Below are positions 1-5,510 of a stretch of DNA of 6,474 nt, one piece after another. The notes beneath the pieces are model-generated. The model had not been told where the DNA came from, did not search any database, and saw only the letters and a list, made by a program, of their open reading frames with translations. The stretch is from assembly GCA_965216945.1 (NCBI GenBank), contig CBDCGU010000001.1, positions 1 to 6,474 on the forward strand. The letters run 5' to 3'. Origin of the DNA: DATHZQ01 sp965216945 (GTDB lineage: Bacteria > Actinomycetota > Acidimicrobiia > Spongiisociales > UBA5794). Each line of letters opens with the position of its first letter. Positions within the stretch are counted from its first letter, which is position 1. A program made the position numbers and the translations under genes.

Positions 1-135
1 GTTGTTGTAAGCGGCAAGAGTCTCCGGTGGTGGCAGCGGTCCAGAAAACTTGGCCTCGGCGCGCGTGACCGATACGAGGTTCTGTTGGGCTGCCGTTCGC
101 CCTTTGCTTATCTCCCCCCGCTTCTTCGAGGCCAT
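1..135 (-). CDS. DUF2335 family protein, N-terminal part (runs off the window)
   Basis: This is the first 45 codons of a gene that continues beyond base 1. The ATG is at 135, 13 bases after the stop of the upstream 72-aa gene, so the two are probably one transcript. No strong Shine-Dalgarno is visible; AGGG overlapping the previous stop is the best candidate. After a basic start (MASKKRGEISKGR) the residues around 29-44 read KFSGPLPPPETLAAYN. This matches, from memory, the hallmark 'SGPLPPPE-L--Y' opening of DUF2335, a family of small predicted membrane proteins found in bacteria and phage-like elements. The membrane helices expected further on lie outside the window. The function of the family is not established; a membrane or holin-like role would be a guess. 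Confidence 0.7.
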   Translation of the reverse strand, partial: MASKKRGEISKGRTAAQQNLVSVTRAEAKFSGPLPPPETLAAYNN

Positions 136-148
136 CCCACACAGGTCC

Positions 149-367
149 CTAGTCAAATAGCGACATCTGGGTCTCGCTCTGCGACTGGGAGTCCATGGCT
201 GACTTCAGGTCCGTTCCGACAGTGCGCCAATCGTTCCAGATCGCAATCTGGTCGGCGGTCTCCGCATTCGGACTCTGGTTGTAGTCATCAAGCGCGCCCC
301 AGAGATCGGCGCACCGTGCAGCACCCGACAGGGCGTCAGGCATAGTGAAGAGGAAATAGGTTCCCAT
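149..367 (-). CDS. 72-aa acidic protein with C-terminal clamp-binding-like motif, leaderless
   Basis: I do not recognise the family. The protein is short and acidic, with a hydrophobic, helix-prone first half (residues 1-30, containing a DALSGAARCADLWGAL stretch), a Trp-rich patch near residues 44-47 (WNDW) and a polar Ser/Gln tail. It ends in QMSLFD. The pentapeptide QMSLF closely fits the known bacterial beta-sliding-clamp (DnaN) binding consensus QL(S/D)LF, here at the extreme C-terminus where such motifs often sit. The ATG at 367 has no Shine-Dalgarno, but a good promoter places the transcript start on the ATG itself, which supports this start over the internal ATG at 343. It is followed 13 bases later by the DUF2335 gene. 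Clamp binding is inferred from the motif alone. Confidence 0.68.
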   Translation of the reverse strand: MGTYFLFTMPDALSGAARCADLWGALDDYNQSPNAETADQIAIWNDWRTVGTDLKSAMDSQSQSETQMSLFD

Positions 368-374
368 AGTGATT

Positions 375-403
375 AGGCTAGATGGGTGGGGGTATCAAGT
401 CAA
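375..403 (-). promoter_or_regulatory. sigma70-type promoter for a leaderless transcript
   Basis: On the minus strand TTGACT (403-398) and TAGCCT (380-375) are separated by exactly 17 bases, a near-consensus -35 and a TANNNT -10. Only 7 bases separate the -10 from the ATG at 367, so the expected start nucleotide is the A of the ATG. Leaderless genes of this geometry are common in Actinomycetota. The promoter sits after the hairpin that ends the preceding gene, so the 72-aa and DUF2335 genes form a new transcription unit. Confidence 0.7.
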
Positions 404-442
404 GGAGACCGTCTTCGGCGGTGGTTCTTCGCAAAGAAGACG

Positions 443-480
443 GGCGCCACCCGGCACGACGGACGTGACCGGGTGACGCC
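443..480 (-). terminator. strong hairpin after the 235-aa gene, probable terminator
   Basis: A 12-bp stem pairs 469-480 with 443-454, with one G-U type pair. Inside it, after a single unpaired base, a 4-bp stem (464-467 with 455-458) closes a 5-base loop. On the minus strand the stem is followed by CGTCTTCTTT, pyrimidine-rich but not a clean U-run. The position, 34 bases after the stop of the 235-aa gene and before a new promoter, fits a terminator. A second inverted repeat (409-416 with 436-443, 8 bp) abuts it, and a weak 7-bp repeat (482-488 with 502-508) precedes it. A processed RNA structure is an alternative. Confidence 0.55.
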
Positions 481-513
481 TGGCTGGGCGAGATGAAGAA
501 ACCCAGCCGTTTC

Positions 514-1221
514 CTAGGCTGCAGCCGGTGGCGTGTCCTTTGCCCGCTCCGCGAGCGTCCGAGCCTGAGCCGCTGCGATCTCATCAGTCCGAGCGGCTTC
601 GGGGTCGCGTGACTTGGCGATCTCAGCCGCAACGATGGTCTCGCCGACCCGAAGATGCTTGACGGCATCCGCCAGAGCGTCCGCGAGCCTGGCCTGCCCG
701 GGGTCGAGCTGTCGGGCCACGTGCCGGCGCATGTCGGAGGTCGGTAGCAGGCCGAAGGCGCTTGGGCCACACAGCGCCGAGACAAGCACCTGCGGGTCAT
801 CCGCGTGCATCGCGTCGGTGATCGCCTTAGATCGCTCTGAACGCGGTAGGCCGAGCAGCCAGTCGCGCACCTCACGCTGCTGCCAGCTTGGGACACGTTC
901 GACCACGGTCGAGCCAGAGAGCAGCTCAGCCTCTGCCAGGATCGCAGCTGCGCGTGCCTTGCTGCCGTAGTCACGCTTGATCTTCTCGAGCTCCTCGCTG
1001 GCCTTGGCGGCTGCCCGGGTTTTGAGCCGTCGCTTCGCCATGTCACCGATCTCGAGGTTGGCGTCGATCCGTGCGATCTCGTCCTGGTGAGACTTCATCA
1101 CTCCGCGCAGCGATCCATAGCCGCTCTGGGCGCTCTGGAAGCCCGGCGTCTTGTAGTCGTCGCTGAACTTCGGGAAGTCCGGCAGTTCGCCGAGGGTCAT
1201 GCTACTCCGCTCGTCCGTCAT
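514..1221 (-). CDS. 235-aa helical protein of unknown function
   Basis: I do not recognise a family. The sequence is almost wholly helix-forming. It has a polar N-terminus (residues 1-40 with DFPKFSDDYKTPGF), a charged coiled-coil-like stretch around residues 43-100 (MKSHQDEIARIDANLEIGDMA through the alanine-rich EAELL), and a globular-looking middle around residues 108-190 (WQQREVRDWLLGLPRSERSK, then DPQVLVSALCGPSAFGLLP). An Ala/Arg/Glu-rich tail ends in PPAAA. The ATG at 1221 overlaps the preceding stop as ATGA and has GGAGG four bases upstream, so I prefer it to the ATG at 1200. Following terminase and a small HTH gene it could be a morphogenesis or packaging accessory (scaffold-like, head-associated) protein. 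That rests on position and helical character only; it is clearly not a portal protein. Confidence 0.85.
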   Translation of the reverse strand: MTDERSSMTLGELPDFPKFSDDYKTPGFQSAQSGYGSLRGVMKSHQDEIARIDANLEIGDMAKRRLKTRAAAKASEELEKIKRDYGSKARAAAILAEAELLSGSTVVERVPSWQQREVRDWLLGLPRSERSKAITDAMHADDPQVLVSALCGPSAFGLLPTSDMRRHVARQLDPGQARLADALADAVKHLRVGETIVAAEIAKSRDPEAARTDEIAAAQARTLAERAKDTPPAAA

Positions 1222-1445
1222 GCTGCCTCCAGGTCCGCGAGCCGTTCGCGAAGTGCTGCGATGTACTGCCCGCCTCCCATCCAGGACTGAACTGCCTGGA
1301 ACTGGTAGCGGATGCCATCAGGTGTCTCGATCCAGCCGGGGCCCGGCGTCGAATGGACGGTGTGCCCTTCGCGCCAGGCCTGCAGGGTTGCTTCTGGGAT
1401 CATGGTTTGTGTTGAAACGTCGGCTTCCGTCAGTAGGTCTTTCAT
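1218..1445 (-). CDS. 75-aa small HTH protein, excisionase/MerR-like fold
   Basis: A small DNA-binding-type protein. Residues 4-24 (LLTEADVSTQTMIPEATLQAWR) look like the helix-turn-helix of the HTH_17/excisionase group, ending in the usual TL--WR. A wing-like section follows (PGPGWIETPDGIRYQFQAVQSW, about 34-55) with the typical RY----V--W ending. The C-terminus (AALRERLADLEAA) is a short amphipathic helix. The ATG at 1445 has AAAGGA about six bases upstream. The stop overlaps the start of the 235-aa gene as ATGA. The segment between HTH and wing is longer than usual for the family, so the assignment is moderate. Position directly behind the large terminase gene is unusual for an excisionase; it may regulate late genes or bind DNA during packaging. 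Confidence 0.75.
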   Translation of the reverse strand: MKDLLTEADVSTQTMIPEATLQAWREGHTVHSTPGPGWIETPDGIRYQFQAVQSWMGGGQYIAALRERLADLEAA

Positions 1446-1457
1446 GTGGTCCTTTCT

Positions 1458-1472
1458 GCCCTTGTGTAGGGC
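1458..1472 (-). other. small intercistronic stem-loop after the large terminase stop
   Basis: GCCCT and AGGGC form a perfect 5-bp stem with a 5-base loop that starts on the base next to the terminase stop codon and ends before the Shine-Dalgarno of the next gene. There is no U-run, so it is unlikely to be a full terminator. It may tune expression between the two genes or be chance. Confidence 0.3.
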
Positions 1473-2921
1473 CTATCGCAAGAAGTCGGCGCGGGTCACG
1501 GTGACCTCCCCGCCCGCGTAGTCCGTCATCACGAGGTAGCGCAGCGCGTCAGCGGCGTGGTCGGCCGCGCGCGTGTCCAGGTCGTCGCCATCTCGAGGTA
1601 GCGTCCGAAGCGTCTCCAGGAGGTAGCGGCAGCGATCGGAGATGAGCACCTGCGCCTCGCCGTCGTCTGCGAGGAGCAGTCGCCGGAGGCGCTCCCACCC
1701 GCCGATGCGAGAGCCCTTGGAGGACTCGCTCACGCGGATGCCGGAGCGTTCGTACTCTGCCGCCAGGGAACCGCGATCGTGGCCGTGGCGAGCGAAGCAG
1801 GCGGCATCGAGCACCGCTCGGGTGGGAAGGCCCCATTCATCAGCCTTTCCGTGGATATGGAGCGCGGCGTCGGCGATATCGAGTCCAAGTCCCCGATTCA
1901 GGTCGTTGGGGTCGTGCAGGGCCACCTCGTCGATGATCGCCCAGGCCTCCTTGCTGACTTCCCGTCCGTCTGGGGTTGGTAGGCCGGCATAGCGAGGGCG
2001 AACGGCCAGAAGGGCAACCAGTGGAGCCGAGCGCCCATGATCGATCGACCAGAGCGAGCGCCAGCGTGGCGGCCCTTGCTCGTGAACCCGCCAGTCGGGC
2101 CGGAAGGGCTTTCCGTTCTCGCTCTTGAGCCACCCGGGCGACCAGCTGTCGCCATCAAGCGTGATTCGCTCCCAGTTGACGCCCTCGAAGTAGATCCCGC
2201 CCCGAACGATGAACCAATCACCTCCGATCCACGCCTCTCTGAGCTCCGGATCGGTGGCGGTGGCGGCCAGGAGCTGCGCCTTGTAGCTCTCGTGGTCGAG
2301 GAAAGGGTTGTCCTCGTGGGTGCTCGGGCAGCTCACGAACTTGGCCCCAAGCTCGGCGGTCTCGTAGGGCAGCCAAGGGGTGCGACCATCGACGTGGCGC
2401 TGGCGCAGCCAGCTGTGCCCAACACCGCCAGGGTTTGCCGCCATCACCACGCGCGTCGGAACGCCGCGGGGCGAGCGGAGGTTGCCGCGAAGGCGATCGA
2501 GGATCTCGGGAGAGGACCACTCGCCGCACTCGTCGGCTAGGAGCAGCGTTGCCGAGCGGCCCTGGAACTTGGTGAGCTGCTGCTGTGTTTGTGCCTGCTG
2601 GAGCTCGAGCGTCGCACCGTTCGGGAATCGCCACACCTTGTCAGCGCTGTTGTACCGGGCGCTGGCGCCGTAGATCGAGCTGTAGAGCTCGAGCGTCAGG
2701 GTCTCGAAGTCCCGGACGCCCGGGAAGCTCTGACGGATGTAGAGAGCCCGAGCCCGGGCCCCGTACTGCTCGGCGTGTCGAAGGGCTAGCAGGGCCAGCG
2801 TGAAGGACTTCCCTCCCCCACGACCACCACCGAGGAAGAGGTCGACGTCCTCGGGCGTCGCCAGCACTCTCTCCTGGAAGGGTGAGAGCTTGATCGCGTC
2901 AACCTGTTCGGCTTTCGCCAT
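1473..2921 (-). CDS. terL: Phage terminase large subunit (ATPase and nuclease)
   Basis: This is the packaging motor: it hydrolyses ATP to drive DNA into a procapsid and cuts the concatemer. At 482 aa it is normal length. The ATPase domain shows a Walker A GGGRGGGKS (31-39), a Walker B LLLADE (126-131, with catalytic Glu 131), and a coupling-type motif VVMAANPGG (158-166). The RNase H-like nuclease domain shows the acidic residues expected for metal binding: D294 in SIDHGRSAP, D331/E332 in IIDEVALHD, and D454/D458 in DHAADALRYLV, the C-terminal signature common in these enzymes. All key residues are present. The ATG at 2921 has GGGAGG five bases upstream and overlaps the small subunit gene by 23 bases. 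No portal gene follows within the window, which is unusual for an ordinary phage. Identification is firm; the subfamily (Terminase_3/6-like) is not resolved. Confidence 0.95.
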   Translation of the reverse strand: MAKAEQVDAIKLSPFQERVLATPEDVDLFLGGGRGGGKSFTLALLALRHAEQYGARARALYIRQSFPGVRDFETLTLELYSSIYGASARYNSADKVWRFPNGATLELQQAQTQQQLTKFQGRSATLLLADECGEWSSPEILDRLRGNLRSPRGVPTRVVMAANPGGVGHSWLRQRHVDGRTPWLPYETAELGAKFVSCPSTHEDNPFLDHESYKAQLLAATATDPELREAWIGGDWFIVRGGIYFEGVNWERITLDGDSWSPGWLKSENGKPFRPDWRVHEQGPPRWRSLWSIDHGRSAPLVALLAVRPRYAGLPTPDGREVSKEAWAIIDEVALHDPNDLNRGLGLDIADAALHIHGKADEWGLPTRAVLDAACFARHGHDRGSLAAEYERSGIRVSESSKGSRIGGWERLRRLLLADDGEAQVLISDRCRYLLETLRTLPRDGDDLDTRAADHAADALRYLVMTDYAGGEVTVTRADFLR

Positions 2922-3342
2922 TGGTGCCTCCCTGTAGTTGCTTCCTCTCGACGTGCGCGGTGATCTCTTTCTCGTAGCGCTCGAGAGGTAGTGCTCCGGG
3001 CAGGGCGATCGTGACGTTGGTGGTCGACTGCTGCGCTGGCTCTGGCGGTGGGCGATCGTTCCAGCGATGGCGGCTCTTCAACAAGAAGATCGCCGGTGTG
3101 ATCGCACTCTGGTTCTTGACCTCGAGCGCTTGGTGGAGACGATCGAGCAGTCTCTTCTCGTGCGCAGCCTCGCCACGCTCGAGTCGAAGTGCAGCCACCT
3201 TGTCGCGCTTGATCTCCCGCTGGAAGTCGGCCCAGACCATCCCCAGCTCGGCAGCGACGCCCTTTCGAGTGCGACCCTCGCTCCCAAGCTCTTCGAGGAC
3301 CGGGTAGTCGCGGCGGAACAGCTTGGACTTGAGCCTAGGCAT
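2899..3342 (-). CDS. terS: Phage terminase small subunit
   Basis: The small subunit recognises the packaging site and hands DNA to the large subunit. The 147-aa protein opens with a basic segment (MPRLKSKLFRR). A helix-turn-helix-like region follows at about residues 24-47 (RTRKGVAAELGMVWADFQRE), then a charged helix and the ITPAIFLLKSRHRWNDR motif (81-97), which resembles the 'FWLKNR--WRD' signature of many small terminases. The C-terminal tail is polar and probably contacts the large subunit. I chose the ATG at 3342: GGAG lies eight bases upstream and the start overlaps the previous stop (TGATG). An in-frame ATG at 3369 would add nine residues but has no ribosome site. The next gene, terL, begins inside its last codons. 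Confidence 0.85.
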   Translation of the reverse strand: MPRLKSKLFRRDYPVLEELGSEGRTRKGVAAELGMVWADFQREIKRDKVAALRLERGEAAHEKRLLDRLHQALEVKNQSAITPAIFLLKSRHRWNDRPPPEPAQQSTTNVTIALPGALPLERYEKEITAHVERKQLQGGTNGESRTG

Positions 3343-3641
3343 CAGCTCGGCTCCACTGGGATGTCGCATCGTGAGCAGAGAACGATCCGTTCGCCTCGCT
3401 CATCAGCCTTCTGACACGAGCTGCACCATCGCTCACGTGGCGCGCGACGCCTGACGATTGGGGTGTCCCATAGTTCGAGGAGATGAGGCTTGAGCCACCG
3501 GATGCGTGTCTTGATCTCGTCGGCCGGGAGGCCGGCTGGAATGAGGTAGTGCACCCGGTCGCCCTGCACGTCGAGTTCGACACCCTGGCTACTGAGGTCG
3601 CGCAGCACCTCCACGGCCTCGAGGTGGTAGGCATCGATCAC
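3342..3641 (-). CDS. TubC N-terminal-like domain fused to a zinc ribbon
   Basis: A 99-aa two-part protein. Residues 5-58 (YHLEAVEVLRDLSSQGVELDVQGDRVHYLIPAG, then LPADEIKTRIRWLKPHLLELW) match the pattern 'LL-L--GV-L---GDRL-Y-AP-G-L----------K--LL-LL' of the TubC N-terminal docking fold, which in mobile elements often accompanies replication or primase genes. The C-terminus has CSSC (73-76) and CSRC (89-92), a CxxC-x12-CxxC zinc-ribbon pattern. The start is a GTG at 3641 that overlaps the ATPase stop as GTGA, so translation is very likely coupled. Position between the ATPase and terminase suggests a replication-complex adaptor, with the zinc ribbon possibly touching nucleic acid. The domain calls come from visible patterns; the role is inferred. 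Confidence 0.8.
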   Translation of the reverse strand: MIDAYHLEAVEVLRDLSSQGVELDVQGDRVHYLIPAGLPADEIKTRIRWLKPHLLELWDTPIVRRRAPRERWCSSCQKADERGERIVLCSRCDIPVEPS

Positions 3642-4918
3642 AGGTCGCCCTCCTCGGGTTTCATGTCACCGTCCCCTGACACCGATTCCGTGGCACGAAA
3701 CCTCCCGCCATCTCGAGAATCTCCAACAGGCACAGGGTTTTCCGCCACCCTTGGTTTCGTGCCACTCTTGTGAGTCAGGGGTTGACACGAAACCGGGAGT
3801 CTCCATGTCGATGGCCTCCCCCTCGCTGACTCATCTCGTTCAACGACGACACCGGCGAGCTTTCGAGCGCGATGCAGGGTCCTGCGGGCGATCCCGGCGG
3901 CCGTGGCCATTCGCTCGATTTCCTGGTACTTCGCTGGGCCGTCATCAAGAACGTCCCGAAGCCAATCAGCGGCCTCGTCCCGTTCGGTGCGCTCCTCGTC
4001 GTTCGGCATCCGAACAATGACGTTGGGGTCTACGCCGCTCTCCTCGCCCAGCCAGACGACCTTGGCGGTGGAGATCGTCCCGCCGTCGTCGTGGGGGACC
4101 TGTCGTTCCTCGATCCTGAACCGGAGAGCAGGTACGCGGTGCCTGTCGACGAGGTTCGCCTTTGCCAGGACGAGGATGCGCTCCTGGACATCGTCCGGAT
4201 GTACGCCAACCGCCAGTACCGATCGGGGTCCGGTGGTGAAACCCTTCGAGCCGATGACGCGGGTCAGAACATCACGCGACAGCTCATTCTTGTTGATGTG
4301 CCCGATACCGACGCATCCGCACTGGTGCTGTTGGGCAAGCCCGGCCAGCCGTGAGATGGACCGCTGGACCTCGCTCTTTCGATGAGAGTCGACGGACTGA
4401 CCGAGATGGGCGTCGAGCGGGTCGACAACGATCAATCCAACGCCATCGATACTCTCAAGCGCAGTACCGAGGTCGTCTAGGTGCTCGTCTAGGGCGAATA
4501 CGTTCCCGTCCGGAAGCTCAACAAAGTGAACTCGATCCATGACCGCACCCGCTGCCACCAAGCGCGGCAGGAGCACAGATGTCCAATCGTCCTCGTGCCC
4601 GACATAGACAACGGGTGCGGCTGTGCCTTGCACGTCGCCGGGTAGAACGCCGCGAGTCACCGACGCCATTGCGTCGCCCATGACGATCGTCTTCCCCAAT
4701 CCCTCGAGGCCGGCGACCAGCGTCACCCCGCCCGTCGCGATTCGCTCCCGCCAGACCCATCGAGGGCGGGTCATTCGTAGGCTCGACGCTGAGACGAGCC
4801 GCAGACCACGCTCCGCCGGTTTCCTCGGCTCCGACTCGGAGAGCCTGCTGGCGATCTTCCTGTAACGGTCGCGGTAGTACTGGCGTGCCGCTGGACTCAT
4901 CTCGTCGAAGACCGTCAT
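3638..4918 (-). CDS. RepA-like AAA/RecA-fold replication ATPase with C-terminal helix-turn-helix region
   Basis: A 426-aa RecA-fold ATPase of the RepA/AAA_25 type, whose members act as hexameric replicative helicases or initiators in plasmids and phages. A lead-in WVWRERIATGGVTLVAG is followed by Walker A GLEGLGKT (70-77), an EDDWTSVLLPRL segment (109-120), Walker B LIVVDPLDA (162-170), and VGIGHINK (203-210) with the usual His-Asn-Lys. A GSKGFTTGPRSVL region (223-234) and the KANL segment (253-256) are also typical. Residues 315-375 (EAADWLRDVLDDGPAKYQEI through RRTLHRARKLAG to WRLP) form the helix-turn-helix module common at the end of this family. The last 50 residues are low in conserved character and are encoded by DNA carrying four inverted repeats. 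Start and stop both overlap neighbours. A plain DNA-repair ATPase is less likely given this context. Confidence 0.9.
   Translation of the reverse strand: MTVFDEMSPAARQYYRDRYRKIASRLSESEPRKPAERGLRLVSASSLRMTRPRWVWRERIATGGVTLVAGLEGLGKTIVMGDAMASVTRGVLPGDVQGTAAPVVYVGHEDDWTSVLLPRLVAAGAVMDRVHFVELPDGNVFALDEHLDDLGTALESIDGVGLIVVDPLDAHLGQSVDSHRKSEVQRSISRLAGLAQQHQCGCVGIGHINKNELSRDVLTRVIGSKGFTTGPRSVLAVGVHPDDVQERILVLAKANLVDRHRVPALRFRIEERQVPHDDGGTISTAKVVWLGEESGVDPNVIVRMPNDEERTERDEAADWLRDVLDDGPAKYQEIERMATAAGIARRTLHRARKLAGVVVERDESARGRPSTWRLPVSCQPLTHKSGTKPRVAENPVPVGDSRDGGRFRATESVSGDGDMKPEEGDL
3657..3794. repeat. Four iteron-like 13-bp repeats in two inverted pairs, candidate replication origin
   Basis: Copies of GGTTTCRTGYCAC lie at 3657-3669 (plus), 3690-3702 (minus), 3753-3765 (plus) and 3782-3794 (minus). 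The middle two are perfect reverse complements over 13 bases; the outer two match the consensus at 11 of 13. They form two convergent pairs with 20-bp and 16-bp gaps, about 92-96 bp apart. CCCCTGAC (3673-3680) and GTCAGGGG (3774-3781) add a further 8-bp inverted match. I found no other copies in the window. Multiple spaced copies next to a replication ATPase suggest an initiator-binding origin; a packaging site or operator is possible. Confidence 0.6.
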
Positions 4919-5088
4919 GCCGCTCGCCCCCGTCTGGCGGCGCGGTCCATGTCGATCTTCTCGAGCCGATCGAGCTCTGCGTGGATCTCGGGATGCCGTT
5001 CCCGGGCTTGGCGGTCCTGATTCTCAAGCGCCTCAAGCTCAGCAGCGATCTCTGCCTGAACCTGGGCGACCCTCTCTCGAGAGTTCAT
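4915..5088 (-). CDS. 57-aa coiled-coil protein
   Basis: A short gene that fills the gap between the HTH gene and the ATPase. The ATG at 5088 overlaps the HTH stop as ATGA, and its own stop at 4917-4915 overlaps the ATPase start as ATGA, so all three are probably translated in sequence. The product begins MNSRERVAQVQAEIAAELEA and is one long charged helix with heptad-like Leu/Ile/Val spacing (about residues 7-48), ending in a basic tail RAARRGRAA. No domain is recognised. The perfect double overlap is the main argument that it is real. A role in dimerisation or as a partner of the HTH protein or the ATPase is inferred from position. Many phage operons carry such small helical proteins without known function. 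Confidence 0.65.
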   Translation of the reverse strand: MNSRERVAQVQAEIAAELEALENQDRQARERHPEIHAELDRLEKIDMDRAARRGRAA

Positions 5089-5303
5089 GCCGCTGAACGC
5101 TGGCCCTGGTCGGATGTCGACCGGCAGATACGCTCAGCCGCCCATGCGTCCAGGTCCTCGACGCGATACCTGATTGCCCGAGCCGTCAGTCGGCAGTACT
5201 GCGGACCTTCGCCGGTGAGGCGCCATGCTTCTAACGATCTCGGACTGACCGCTAGGTAACTCGCTGCTCCCTGCGTGTTGAGCAGTCCAACTGGTGCACC
5301 CAT
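5085..5303 (-). CDS. 72-aa excisionase/MerR-type HTH protein
   Basis: A small DNA-binding protein of the HTH_17 group, which includes phage excisionases (directionality factors) and small regulators. The helix-turn-helix is at about residues 7-28 (LLNTQGAASYLAVSPRSLEAWR), followed by the characteristic GEGPQYCRL turn and the wing AIRYRVEDLDAWAAER (43-58). I chose the ATG at 5303 because GGGAG lies seven bases upstream. An in-frame GTG at 5342 would add 13 residues (Gly/Pro-rich) but has no ribosome site. It is the first gene of the replication-packaging operon and overlaps the 57-aa gene by four bases. Being promoter-proximal, it may autoregulate through the inverted repeat at 5468-5483 as well as, or instead of, acting in excision. 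Confidence 0.88.
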   Translation of the reverse strand: MGAPVGLLNTQGAASYLAVSPRSLEAWRLTGEGPQYCRLTARAIRYRVEDLDAWAAERICRSTSDQGQRSAA

Positions 5304-5415
5304 TCCGCCACTCCCAAATGCCGGAGTTCGTCCCGGCCCCACGGAGAGGGATGCGCCCTGCTGTATCTGTCAGAGGGAATTGCGTTCCGATTCGCACCCA
5401 TCTCACTCTCCCATC

Positions 5416-5436
5416 GGTCGCCCAAAAAATGCGACC
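5416..5436 (-). other. leader stem-loop with a T-run in the loop
   Basis: GGTCGC and GCGACC pair over 6 bp around a 9-base loop containing six T on the minus strand. It falls in the roughly 145-base untranslated leader expected if the promoter at 5454-5485 is used. Having the T-run in the loop rather than after the stem argues against a standard terminator. It may be an RNA control element or chance. Confidence 0.3.
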
Positions 5437-5453
5437 CTACGGAACTGCTGCCT

Positions 5454-5485
5454 ATGGTAGTACCACGGACGCCATGCGGCGTCAA
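5454..5485 (-). promoter_or_regulatory. promoter of the replication-packaging operon with overlapping operator-like repeat
   Basis: On the minus strand TTGACG (5485-5480) is followed after 17 bases by TACTAC (5462-5457), or after 20 bases by TACCAT (5459-5454), which fits TANNNT better. A perfect inverted repeat GACGCC-4-GGCGTC (5468-5483) covers part of the -35 and most of the spacer. That placement is typical of a repressor site, or of a MerR-type activator site acting within the spacer. The likely regulator is the HTH protein encoded just downstream, by inference. Confidence 0.55.
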
Positions 5486-5510
5486 GGACCTTTTAGAGGA
5501 CTGGGGCTAG

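Noticed and set aside
378..1046. Second minus-strand open frame overlapping the 235-aa gene and crossing the terminator hairpin
   Set aside because: It is Arg/Ser/Pro-rich, lacks a ribosome site, and reads through the intergenic hairpin and promoter. The coupled 235-aa frame is preferred.
2037..2540. Long open frame on the plus strand opposite the large terminase (167 codons)
   Set aside because: It is antisense to a gene with intact catalytic motifs, has no ribosome site or recognisable domain, and is the usual effect of high-GC codon bias.
2601..2697. 13-base direct repeat GAGCTCGAGCGTC at 2601 and 2685
   Set aside because: Both copies encode the same Thr-Leu-Glu-Leu string in the large terminase with the preferred codons, so it is a coding coincidence.
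3711..3718. Perfect palindrome TCTCGAGA between the two repeat pairs
   Set aside because: It is one of many CTCGAG copies in the window, so not specific to the candidate origin.
4231..4242. Possible fifth copy of the iteron-like motif (GTGGTGAAACC)
   Set aside because: It differs in length and lacks the CACGAAACC core, so it is not counted.
3872..4385. Two overlapping plus-strand open frames opposite the ATPase
   Set aside because: The minus-strand frame encodes all motifs of a RepA-like ATPase. The plus frames show no domains.
5252..5400. 49-codon minus-strand frame in the leader, with GGGAG before its ATG, overlapping the HTH gene start
   Set aside because: It could be a leader peptide, but it shows no recognisable pattern and ends inside the HTH gene in another frame. 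Not enough to call a gene.
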